This document shows, piece by piece, positions 55,549-64,000 of a stretch of DNA of 64,000 bases (its first letter is position 1; each line of letters begins with the position of its first letter). Source of the stretch: an uncultured Altererythrobacter sp. (GTDB lineage: Bacteria; Pseudomonadota; Alphaproteobacteria; Sphingomonadales; Sphingomonadaceae); the NCBI GenBank assembly GCA_913056125.1, contig CAJXNC010000003.1:296031-360030 (forward strand), in the 5' to 3' direction. The position numbers and the translations under genes are program-made. Under the pieces are notes generated by a model. It saw nothing but the letters and a program-made list of their open reading frames with translations, did not search any database and was not told the origin of the DNA.

Positions 55549-55599
55549 TTAACTGAACTGGTCTGGTTGCCTTCTGTTCAGGTAGATGAATGGTTTCAT
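55549..55599 (-). CDS. possible 16-residue leader peptide
   Basis: ATG at 55599 is preceded by GGAGG at near-ideal spacing (GGAGGTTGTTCATG). The product MKPFIYLNRRQPDQFS is only 16 residues, ending at TAA. The strength of the ribosome binding site is the main evidence; coding bias cannot be judged at this length. Placed upstream of a hairpin and the RcnB-like start, it resembles a regulatory leader ORF, but it may be incidental. Confidence 0.35.
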   Translation of the reverse strand: MKPFIYLNRRQPDQFS

Positions 55600-55636
55600 G
55601 AACAACCTCCATCGTATTTCGGGCACGGTTCGGCAG

Positions 55637-55666
55637 AACCCCTCACACCTGACACACTGTCCTGAA
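55637..55666 (-). repeat. 30-bp dispersed repeat, copy 2
   Basis: Read on the minus strand this 30-mer begins TTCAGGACAG and ends GTGAGGGGTT and matches 28 of 30 bases of 29141-29170; the two differences are adjacent (GG versus CA). It lies 38 bp upstream of the short leader ORF. Weaker similarity (a T-rich stretch) continues upstream of both copies. Confidence 0.7.
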
Positions 55667-55857
55667 GGGAAAATCCCCGGGCGGGGGTTTGTGGACGAAA
55701 ATGGCGGTTTCTCGTGATTTGCTGCGGACATGGGTCATCCCGGGCTGCCAGATATGGGCAGCCTGAATGGACCGGCAAAGGCGCGGTAGGAAAGTGCCCG
55801 GATGCGGTTGGCAATAAGGGGGCCGGACGAGGCTTCTCGTCAGCGGCAACGCCGAGA

Positions 55858-56295
55858 TCAGGCGGCCTGCTTGATCTCGCGCAGGGTCAGGCCGAAGGTC
55901 AGGTCCTGGCCGGCAAGCGGGTGGTTGCCATCCGCCTTCACCGATTGCTCGCCCACTTCGACGATATAGAGCGTCATGGCGGTGCCGTCCTGCTGCTGCG
56001 CCTGCAGCGTCATGCCCGGCTGCGGGGCCGGCTCGGGCGGCAAATTGCTGAGCGGGATATCGATGATCAGTTCGTCCCGGCGCGGACCGAAAGCGCTTTC
56101 GGAAGGGATTTCGACGGTTTCCTCGTCGCCGACCTTCATGCCGGTCAGCGCCTGTTCGATTTGCGGGAAGATCTGGCCCCCGCCGAGCTTGATGTCCTGC
56201 GGGCCTTCCTGCTGGGTATGGCCGACGACGGTGCCGTCGCTGGTGCGCACTTCATAGTCGATCGACACAATGTCGCCTTGCTTGGGAGAGGTCAT
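55858..56295 (-). CDS. FKBP-type peptidyl-prolyl isomerase, SlyD-like
   Basis: A 145-residue cytoplasmic FKBP of the SlyD/FkpB type: SPKQGDIVSIDYEVRTSDGTVV at the start, FPQIEQALTGMKVGDEETVEIPSESAFGPR in the FKBP core, and the inserted chaperone flap in the middle, with the isomerase domain resuming at DGNHPLAGQDLTF. The His-rich metal-binding tail of E. coli SlyD is absent. It catalyses proline cis-trans isomerisation and may act as a chaperone. ATG at 56295 (MTSPKQG) is the family-consistent start. Confidence 0.92.
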   Translation of the reverse strand: MTSPKQGDIVSIDYEVRTSDGTVVGHTQQEGPQDIKLGGGQIFPQIEQALTGMKVGDEETVEIPSESAFGPRRDELIIDIPLSNLPPEPAPQPGMTLQAQQQDGTAMTLYIVEVGEQSVKADGNHPLAGQDLTFGLTLREIKQAA

Positions 56296-56566
56296 GGTGA
56301 TCCTTCGGGATTGGTGTCTGCGGGCGGTCACTGCACCGCCGGGGCATGCGCTCTCGCATCGAACGCCGAGCTGGCATTGTCTCAAGCCTGCCCGCGCTAG
56401 TCAAATGGGGGTGGATGGGACCTGCTTGCTGAGGCACGAATATAGAAACTCTAGCATTCGAATTCGAAGTTTATTGCCGCTTCATACCTCGCAGACTTTC
56501 AATTAGTGCTTCAATGTCTGGCGATTTCGCTGAACCTGAATACTTGAGTTGAAATTGTTTAATTTT

Positions 56567-57352
56567 ATGGCGGATTCTCGGATGAACGATGGCGATGTTC
56601 CAGAAACACTATTCAAGTATCGGAGCCTTGAGGAGCCTTTCGGGCGGCGAACGGTCCAAGACGTTGTACTGCGCCAGAGGATTTTTTGGCAAAATCCTCT
56701 TCAATTTAATGACCCTTTGGACTGCAATCCCGTCTATTATTTTGGGGACACTGTCCAAGAGCGTGAAGCATTCCACAGAAGAGGAATTTCGACACAATTT
56801 GCTGATCTGCCAAGGGCGGAGCGCAGGCGGGCTCTGAGAGATGTTCGTCGGAGGCCAGTGGAGTTCTTTGAACAAAGGGCTCGTGAAGGATTTAGGGATT
56901 CGATGGAAGAATCCGCAGTTTGCTGTCTCTCCGCCGTACCCGACAACATTCTTATGTGGGCACATTACGCAAATAGCCATCGTGGCATCTGCTTCAAATT
57001 CTGTGGACCAGTGACGGCCGAATGGGTGCCCTTCCCAGTAAGCTATTCGCCTGAGCGGCCTCGGATAAATTTAACAAAACTCAGGGAAATCCCTGCAATG
57101 CAGAATTCTGTTCTGCTCAAGAGCCAAGATTGGTCATACGAACAGGAATTCCGAATGATCGATTATCGCGGTGGAGCGGGATATCGAGATATTCCTCGCG
57201 GTTATCTCAAGGGAGTCATCCTTGGCGCACGGATCAGCGACGAAGACGAAGAGTTCGTACGGACTGTGTGCGCGGAAAGGCCTGAGATTGAACTTGAGCG
57301 GGCGAGAATTCACGACACTGAGTTTAGGGTTGAAATAGGCCCTGCCGATTAG
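56567..57352 (+). CDS. DUF2971 family protein
   Basis: A 261-residue protein (267 from a TTG at 56549). The pattern LFKYRSLEE near the start, IFWQNPLQFNDPLDCNP, CCLSAVPDNILMWAHYANSHRGICFKF in the middle, and the KSQDWSYEQEFRMI segment is that of DUF2971. Function is unknown; no signal peptide or membrane helix. Base composition is clearly lower in GC than its neighbours (hand counts of 33/60 and 25/60 on two lines), as is the 271-bp upstream gap, so horizontal acquisition is likely. It is convergent with ettA, 4 bp between stops. Confidence 0.82.
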   Translation: MADSRMNDGDVPETLFKYRSLEEPFGRRTVQDVVLRQRIFWQNPLQFNDPLDCNPVYYFGDTVQEREAFHRRGISTQFADLPRAERRRALRDVRRRPVEFFEQRAREGFRDSMEESAVCCLSAVPDNILMWAHYANSHRGICFKFCGPVTAEWVPFPVSYSPERPRINLTKLREIPAMQNSVLLKSQDWSYEQEFRMIDYRGGAGYRDIPRGYLKGVILGARISDEDEEFVRTVCAERPEIELERARIHDTEFRVEIGPAD

Positions 57353-57356
57353 CTGA

Positions 57357-59036
<1,680 letters not shown>

Positions 59037-59138
59037 CAGTCGTCCTTGGTAAGAATTTTCATGTGTGTCCGGATTTGCCCGCGCAGATAGGGGTTAAGCG
59101 GTTGCGGGGCAAGCGCACATGGGCCTTGCACATAGGAA

Positions 59139-59165
59139 AGCGGCCCCGCCAGTGGCAGGGCCGCT
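59139..59165 (-). terminator. terminator downstream of sodC
   Basis: A 12-bp stem with one G-T pair (59139-59150 with 59154-59165, loop AGT) begins 24 bp past the sodC stop on the minus strand. The flank TTCCTATG has only a short T-run, so this is a likely but not strong terminator. It separates sodC from ettA. Confidence 0.65.
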
Positions 59166-59188
59166 CCGTCGGTCGCGATGTCGGGGGC

Positions 59189-59743
59189 CTATTGTTCGAC
59201 GAGTACGCCGCAGGCTACGCGTGACCCGGCATCGCCGGAGGGCTGGCTGACGTAATCATCCTCGCCTTCATGGATCACGATGGCAGAACCGTCTGCGTCC
59301 ATCAGGTCGTCGAACGAGCCGGCCGAGGCTGCATCGATCGTGCCGCCGCCGCTGTCTTCGATAAACAGGTTGGGCAGGTCGCCGGCGTGCGGATTGGGCG
59401 GATCGGAATCCACGCCGTGATTGAAGCCTTCCGGGTTCCAGTGTCCACCGGCGCTGGTGAAGTCTGCGGCGGAGCAATCGCCAGTGGTATGGATGTGCAA
59501 CCCGTGCAGGCCCGGTGTCATGTTGCCCACGGCAACGTGGACGACGAGCCCGCTATCGGTCTCGCTTTCGGTGACAAGTGCGGTGCCGACCACTTCTCCG
59601 TCGGTGTTCATAAGCTCGGCGCTGGCCGAGCGGACCGCATCGAGATCGGTATCGTTCGCGAGTTCCTCGGCAGGATCGGCTTCGGGGCTGCAGCCAGCCA
59701 AAGCAGTACCGGCCGCGAGCGCGATAATCAGGGTGCGTGTCAT
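59189..59743 (-). CDS. sodC: Cu-Zn superoxide dismutase, lipoprotein
   Basis: A 184-residue periplasmic superoxide dismutase that converts superoxide to oxygen and hydrogen peroxide. The N-terminus is a lipoprotein signal with lipobox LAGC (C18). Copper ligands are in GLHGLHIH, and the bridging/zinc His and Asp in the GGHWNPEG, NHG and NPHAGDLPN segments; a late His in IVIHEGEDDY completes the copper site. The disulfide partners are the Cys in TTGDC and in RVACG. ATG at 59743 has a GGAG-like site upstream. Confidence 0.95.
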   Translation of the reverse strand: MTRTLIIALAAGTALAGCSPEADPAEELANDTDLDAVRSASAELMNTDGEVVGTALVTESETDSGLVVHVAVGNMTPGLHGLHIHTTGDCSAADFTSAGGHWNPEGFNHGVDSDPPNPHAGDLPNLFIEDSGGGTIDAASAGSFDDLMDADGSAIVIHEGEDDYVSQPSGDAGSRVACGVLVEQ

Positions 59744-59898
59744 CTTCGTTCTCCGCTTTCGAATACGTCCTAACAGCGAGCGAAACGGGCAAGTGTTCCG
59801 AAACCGGCAGATCGCGCTTGCACTCCGATGCTCTCCGCGCATAGCTTGCACGCCATGAGGGACACCGGCCGCAAGCGCCGGATGGGAGAGGGACAACA

Positions 59899-61302
59899 AT
59901 GGATAGTGAAGCGAAGAGCGCCAATATGGCGCTTGTATCCGCAATCGTGGCTGTGGCGACTTTGGGCGGGTTCCTGTTCGGTTTCGACAGCGGCGTCATC
60001 AACGGCACGGTCGACGGATTGCGCCTGGCTTTCGATTCGGACGATGTCGGGACCGGTTTCAACGTCGCTTCCATGCTGCTGGGCTGTGCGGCGGGTGCCT
60101 TCCTCGCCGGGCGGCTGGCCGATATCATCGGACGCAAGCGGACGCTGCTTCTGGCTGCTGCCTTCTTCATCATCAGCGCCTGGGGGTCGGGCATTGCCGG
60201 CTCCTCGGGCGAGTTCGTGTTCTACCGCATAGTAGGCGGCCTTGCCGTCGGCGCAGCGAGTGTGCTCGCGCCTGCCTATGTCAGCGAAGTCACTCCGGCC
60301 CATTTGCGCGGCAGGCTGTCCAGCGTGCAGCAGGTGATGATCATTGTCGGCCTGACTGCCGCCTTCCTGTCCAACTATTTGCTCGCGGCATTTGCTGGCT
60401 CGTCCATCGAGAGCTTCTGGCTCGGCTACGAAGCATGGCGCTGGATGTTCTGGATAGAGCTGGTACCCGCAACGATCTTCCTGCTGGCCCTGCTCTTCAT
60501 CCCGGAGAGCCCGCGCTACCTGGTCTCGAGGGCTCACACCGACGCTGCGACCTCCGTGCTGACGCGCTTGTTCGGCAGCGATTTCGCCGCCCGCAAGGTG
60601 GGGGAAATCAAGCAGTCGATCGCACAGGATCACGCGCCCCGCCTGTCGGACCTGATGGACCGCCATACGGGCAAGATCCGCAAGATCGTCTGGGTCGGCA
60701 TCGGGCTTGCTGTGTTCCAGCAGCTCGTCGGCATCAATGTGGTGTTCTATTACGGCTCGGTGCTGTGGCAGGCGGTCGGCTTCAGCGAGAACGATGCACT
60801 GCTGATCAACGTGCTCAACGGCTCGGTCTCGATCATCGCGGTGCTCGTTGCCATCGCCCTGATCGACAAGATCGGACGCAAGCCGCTGCTTTTGATTGGC
60901 TCGATCGGCATGACGGTTTCGCTTGGCACCATGGCGATTGCCTTCATGAGCGGGGAACTGGTCGACGGCACGCTGGTCATGTCCGACGGGGCGGGCCTGA
61001 CCGCGCTGATCGCGGCCAATGTCTATGTCGCCTTCTTCAACTTCAGCTGGGGCCCGGTCATGTGGGTCATGCTGGGCGAAATGTTCCCCAACCAGATCCG
61101 CGGCTCCGGCCTGGCGGTGAGCGGCTTCTGGCAGTGGATCGCCAATTTCGGCATCACCATGACCTTCCCGATCATGCTGGTATCGATTGGCCTGTTCGGC
61201 GCCTATGGCTTCTACGCCGCCAGTGCAGCCGTCTCGATCCTCTTCGTGTGGACGATGGTGCACGAAACGCGGGGCACAGAGCTCGAAGACATGGAAGGCT
61301 GA
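59899..61302 (+). CDS. MFS sugar porter
   Basis: A 467-residue major-facilitator protein of the sugar porter family with 12 membrane helices. Motifs present are GGFLFGFDSGVINGT in helix 1, GRLADIIGRKRTL in loop 2-3, the PESPRYL signature after helix 6, and the QQLVGINVVFYYG segment in helix 7 that lines the sugar site. It imports a hexose or similar by proton symport. A GGGAGAGGGA site precedes the ATG. It ends 25 bp from the convergent GH3 gene, suggesting that the sugar released by that enzyme is the imported substrate (inference). Confidence 0.94.
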   Translation: MDSEAKSANMALVSAIVAVATLGGFLFGFDSGVINGTVDGLRLAFDSDDVGTGFNVASMLLGCAAGAFLAGRLADIIGRKRTLLLAAAFFIISAWGSGIAGSSGEFVFYRIVGGLAVGAASVLAPAYVSEVTPAHLRGRLSSVQQVMIIVGLTAAFLSNYLLAAFAGSSIESFWLGYEAWRWMFWIELVPATIFLLALLFIPESPRYLVSRAHTDAATSVLTRLFGSDFAARKVGEIKQSIAQDHAPRLSDLMDRHTGKIRKIVWVGIGLAVFQQLVGINVVFYYGSVLWQAVGFSENDALLINVLNGSVSIIAVLVAIALIDKIGRKPLLLIGSIGMTVSLGTMAIAFMSGELVDGTLVMSDGAGLTALIAANVYVAFFNFSWGPVMWVMLGEMFPNQIRGSGLAVSGFWQWIANFGITMTFPIMLVSIGLFGAYGFYAASAAVSILFVWTMVHETRGTELEDMEG

Positions 61303-61327
61303 TCCGACTGGCGCCCACCAAGGCGGC

Positions 61328-63817
61328 TCAGCGACAAGGGAGCACGACCTCTGCATCCATGCCGAGGCGCACTTCGGCGAGCGAAACATCGCCGCCACCG
61401 CGCGTCTGCAGGATGAAGGGGGCGGAGACGCGGGTCATGTCCACGCCCTTGTCGCGCAGGCATTTGAGCGGGATGCCATAGCGCGTGAATGTGCCGTTAG
61501 CGGGCAGGTCCATCGCGCTTTCGCCCGTATCGGCAATTCCGCTGCGCATGGCGATGACCGTGCTTTCAGGCGCCGCGTCCACGCGCAGGGTGAAGAGCAG
61601 CAGCACGTCGCCATTGGTCTCGCGCGCAATGTCGATGGGTTCGAAGGTCGTGAGCGAGATTGCCGCCTCGCCCGATGAAACGGCAAAGCGGCGTGCCCCT
61701 TCCTGCACATTGCTATCGACGGCAGTGATTTGAGCCCTGCCGTCCAGCGCCTCCGCGGGGAGGGTGGTGATGCGTGTCTGGCTGCCCGCCTGCCCGGGAT
61801 CGGAAATGTTGAGCGACCATGCCGCCGCCGGTTCGCCTGCGGCAAGCCATGTGCTGGCATCGCCCGCATTGCCCGTATCGGCCAGCGGCAGATCCTCCCA
61901 TGTAGCGGGCGTGCTTGCATAGGTGAGGCCGTATCCGAAATCGAACAGAGCGCCGTCCGCCATGTCGGGTGTGCGCGGCCATGCAGTCGGCAGCGCGCCG
62001 CTGAAATCGAACCGCGGTGCACCATCGGAGTCGCCCACCAGCACATCGGCAATGCCGCTGCCGCCTTCCGAACCGGGAAGCCAGGCGACGACGAAGGCAT
62101 CCGAAGAATTGAGCGCCTCGTTCACATAGAGAGGACGGCCGGTAATCATCACCGCGATGACCGGAATGCCCGCATCCTTGAGGCTCTTCATTGTCGCGTA
62201 GGGCCCGGTCAGGCCGAGATCGAGCGCGAGCGTTTCGCGGTCGCCCTGGAATTCGGCATAGGGACGCTCCCCGAATACCACGACCGCAGCATCGGGACGC
62301 GTGGTGAAGCTCCCATCGGGTGAATGCTCTACGCTTCCGCCGCCCGCTTCGACCGCCTGTTGCAGCCCCGAAAGGATCGAGGTCGCGCCGGGGAAGTGGC
62401 TGTTATTGGTGCCAGTGCCCTGCCAGGTGAGCGTCCAGCCGCCCGATTGCCGGGCAATATCGTCTGTCCCTTCGCCAGCGACCAGCAGCCGCCCGCCCGG
62501 AGCGATCGGCAGGACCCCGTCATTACGAAGAAGGACGAGCGACATACGCACCGCCTGGCGGGCAAGTTCGCGGTGCTCGGGCGCGCCGAGAAGCTCGTAT
62601 TCGCCAGCCAGCAGCCTTTCGGAGGGGCGCGGCGCATCGAGCAGGCCGAGCCGCGCCTTCACCCGCAGGATGCGCGTGACTGCTTCGTCGATCCGCTCCA
62701 TCGGGATTTCGCCGTCCTGCGCGCGAGCCAGCAGGTCCTCGTAAAGCGGTTTCCAGGTATCGGGCGCCATATACATGTCGATCCCGGCCATCAGCGCCTC
62801 AGGGCAGCTTTCATTGGTACAGCCGGCAACCTGTCCATGCGCATTCCAGTCCGACACGGTGAAGCCGCCGAAATGCATGCGATCGCGCAGCACGCCCGTC
62901 AGCAGGCTTTCATTGCCGGTCATCTTGACGCCCTGCCAGCTGGAGAAGCTGGCCATGACGGTGCCGACACCTTCCTCCATCGCCGGACCATAAGGCGCGC
63001 CGTGAATGTCGCGCAGCTCCTCTTCGCTCGCAGAGCTGTCGCCCTGATCGGTGCCATTGTCGGTCCCGCCATCGGCCAGGAAATGTTTTGTCGAGGCCAT
63101 CACGTTGGGGCCGGAAAGCAGGTCCATATTGTCCGGGCCGCCCTGCAGCCCGCGCACCATGGCCCCGACATAGGAGGAGACCAGCGCCGGATCGGAGGAA
63201 TAACCTTCATAGGCGCGGCCCCAGCGATAATCCTGCGGCACGGTTACCGTGGGGGCAAAGGTCCATTCCTGCCCGGTCACGCGGATTTCGCGTGCGGTAA
63301 CCTGGCCGATTCGTTCGATCAGGTCCGGAGCGCGGGCAGCGCCGAGGCCGATATTGTGCGGGAAGATGGTGGCGCCGACGATGTTGGAGTGGCCATGCAC
63401 GGCATCCGTGCCCCACAGGGCAGGGATGCCGACACCGCCATCGCTAGTGTCGGTCGAAGCCTCCCAGAACTCGTCGGCCAGTCTGAGCCAGTCCGAGGCC
63501 GGGGCAAGGTCGTTGCCATATGGGCCGCTATTGCCGCCATTGAGGACCGAGCCGAGATTGTATTGTCGCACATCCTCGGGCGTGACGCAGCACAGGTCCG
63601 CCTGCACCAGCTGGCCGATCTTCTCCTCCAGCGTCATGCGCGAGAGGAGGTCCGCAATGCGCGCCTCCATCTCGTCGGACAGCGTGACGGGATAGGTGTG
63701 TTCGGGCCAGATTTCGGGATGGGCGGTGCCCGGTTCGCTTGGTTCCTGCTGAGCGGTGCAGGCGGCCATGGCCACACTGGCGAGCATGGCCGCAGCCAGC
63801 TTCGGAAAACGCAACAT
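61328..63817 (-). CDS. GH3 exo-beta-glucosidase lipoprotein
   Basis: An 829-residue family 3 glycoside hydrolase. The N-terminus is a lipoprotein-like signal (lipobox MAAC, C20). The catalytic nucleophile is D323 in FTVSDWNAHG, substrate-binding KHFLADGG is at 244-251, and the second (alpha/beta sandwich) domain with the VVFGERPYAEFQGD segment follows. The last 170 residues form a beta-rich domain common in exo-1,4/1,3-beta-glucosidases (ExoP-like). It would release glucose from beta-glucans in the periplasm or at the cell surface. It is convergent with the sugar porter gene. Confidence 0.93.
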   Translation of the reverse strand: MLRFPKLAAAMLASVAMAACTAQQEPSEPGTAHPEIWPEHTYPVTLSDEMEARIADLLSRMTLEEKIGQLVQADLCCVTPEDVRQYNLGSVLNGGNSGPYGNDLAPASDWLRLADEFWEASTDTSDGGVGIPALWGTDAVHGHSNIVGATIFPHNIGLGAARAPDLIERIGQVTAREIRVTGQEWTFAPTVTVPQDYRWGRAYEGYSSDPALVSSYVGAMVRGLQGGPDNMDLLSGPNVMASTKHFLADGGTDNGTDQGDSSASEEELRDIHGAPYGPAMEEGVGTVMASFSSWQGVKMTGNESLLTGVLRDRMHFGGFTVSDWNAHGQVAGCTNESCPEALMAGIDMYMAPDTWKPLYEDLLARAQDGEIPMERIDEAVTRILRVKARLGLLDAPRPSERLLAGEYELLGAPEHRELARQAVRMSLVLLRNDGVLPIAPGGRLLVAGEGTDDIARQSGGWTLTWQGTGTNNSHFPGATSILSGLQQAVEAGGGSVEHSPDGSFTTRPDAAVVVFGERPYAEFQGDRETLALDLGLTGPYATMKSLKDAGIPVIAVMITGRPLYVNEALNSSDAFVVAWLPGSEGGSGIADVLVGDSDGAPRFDFSGALPTAWPRTPDMADGALFDFGYGLTYASTPATWEDLPLADTGNAGDASTWLAAGEPAAAWSLNISDPGQAGSQTRITTLPAEALDGRAQITAVDSNVQEGARRFAVSSGEAAISLTTFEPIDIARETNGDVLLLFTLRVDAAPESTVIAMRSGIADTGESAMDLPANGTFTRYGIPLKCLRDKGVDMTRVSAPFILQTRGGGDVSLAEVRLGMDAEVVLPCR

Positions 63818-63923
63818 TGTTCCTCCCCACTCCCCGCCATCGGTGCGGGGTTCCCGGTCCATGGGCGCCAAATTCGCCAGTCAGGCCGCTGATGTCAAAG
63901 GCAATGTGGAGGGATTAGAAATC

Positions 63924-64000
<77 letters not shown>

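Larger units (their letters stand above)
55453..55857. other. 405-bp leader/intergenic region
   Basis: The gap between the FKBP gene (minus) and the RcnB-like gene (minus) holds, in minus-strand order: about 190 bp with nothing clear to me (55667-55857), the 30-bp repeat copy 2 (55637-55666), a small GGTTC-TGCC-GAACC hairpin (55626-55639), a strong ribosome binding site and 16-codon ORF (55549-55599), and an 8-bp hairpin (55481-55512). Taken together this reads as a long structured leader of the RcnB-like gene rather than empty spacer. Confidence 0.5.

Overview
The window reads as chromosomal DNA of a high-GC alphaproteobacterium, most likely Sphingomonadales and probably near Erythrobacteraceae (inference from gene content and order, not a database search). 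Supporting signs are an F1 operon in the order atpH-A-G-D-C with an 85-residue epsilon subunit, a class I lysyl-tRNA synthetase, aerobic-type CobT, many small sphingomonad-style conserved proteins and a chromosomally encoded CCA on the tRNA. Genes are tightly packed, often with 1-14 nt overlaps and GTG/TTG starts, and little DNA is non-coding.

Layout. 1-1082: the 3' end of a MacB-like permease, a small membrane protein, and a hairpin-rich non-coding block. 1083-2615: a CpaF-type pilus/secretion ATPase without its usual partners. 2821-12912: a surface-glycan locus built as two convergent operons that meet at 7808-7811. The plus-strand arm holds a GT2 glycosyltransferase, a polysaccharide pyruvyl transferase, a DUF707 protein, an FrhB-like Fe-S protein and a sulfotransferase. 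The minus-strand arm holds a DPM1-like GT, a PMT/ArnT-like GT, a DUF354 protein and a Wzx-like flippase. Together they look able to build, pyruvylate, sulfate and export a cell-surface polymer. 13075-19269: a DMT exporter, an HNH protein, a small Cys protein and the ATP synthase F1 operon. 19408-30723: an envelope serine protease, an AraC/MGMT fusion, a cytochrome c/cytochrome b561 pair, priA, a DUF4197 lipoprotein, cobT, and cysS.

30711-34929: a 2-hydroxyacid dehydrogenase followed by an acetolactate-synthase-like ThDP enzyme and an aldehyde dehydrogenase, probably one metabolic unit. 34952-38602: small unknown proteins, a divergent mini-HTH/S24-repressor pair, a diguanylate cyclase and an MBL hydrolase. 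39203-42193: rpmF-plsX-fabH-ihfA-merR, the usual lipid/ribosome/IHF cluster. 42190-46858: a SixA phosphatase, a DinG-like helicase and a Pro/Ala-rich membrane protein. 46925-50897: a tannase/feruloyl-esterase lipoprotein divergent from a double-MoaF protein and a Tat-exported NTF2-fold protein; this is the most unusual gene group here. 50949-57352: an MscS channel, lysK, a 2OG-Fe(II) oxygenase, an Arg/Asn/Asp-rich RcnB-like protein with a structured leader, an FKBP, and an AT-richer DUF2971 gene that looks acquired. 57357-64000: ettA, sodC, a sugar porter with a GH3 glucosidase, and tRNA-Pro(TGG) cut at the right edge.

No CRISPR array, insertion sequence, rRNA, prophage or complete defence system was seen. 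The less ordinary signals are the glycan locus, the tannase/double-MoaF/NTF2 group, a 30-bp sequence present in two distant intergenic regions in opposite orientation, the short-ORF/hairpin leader of the RcnB-like gene, and the repressor pair at 35.5-36.8 kb.
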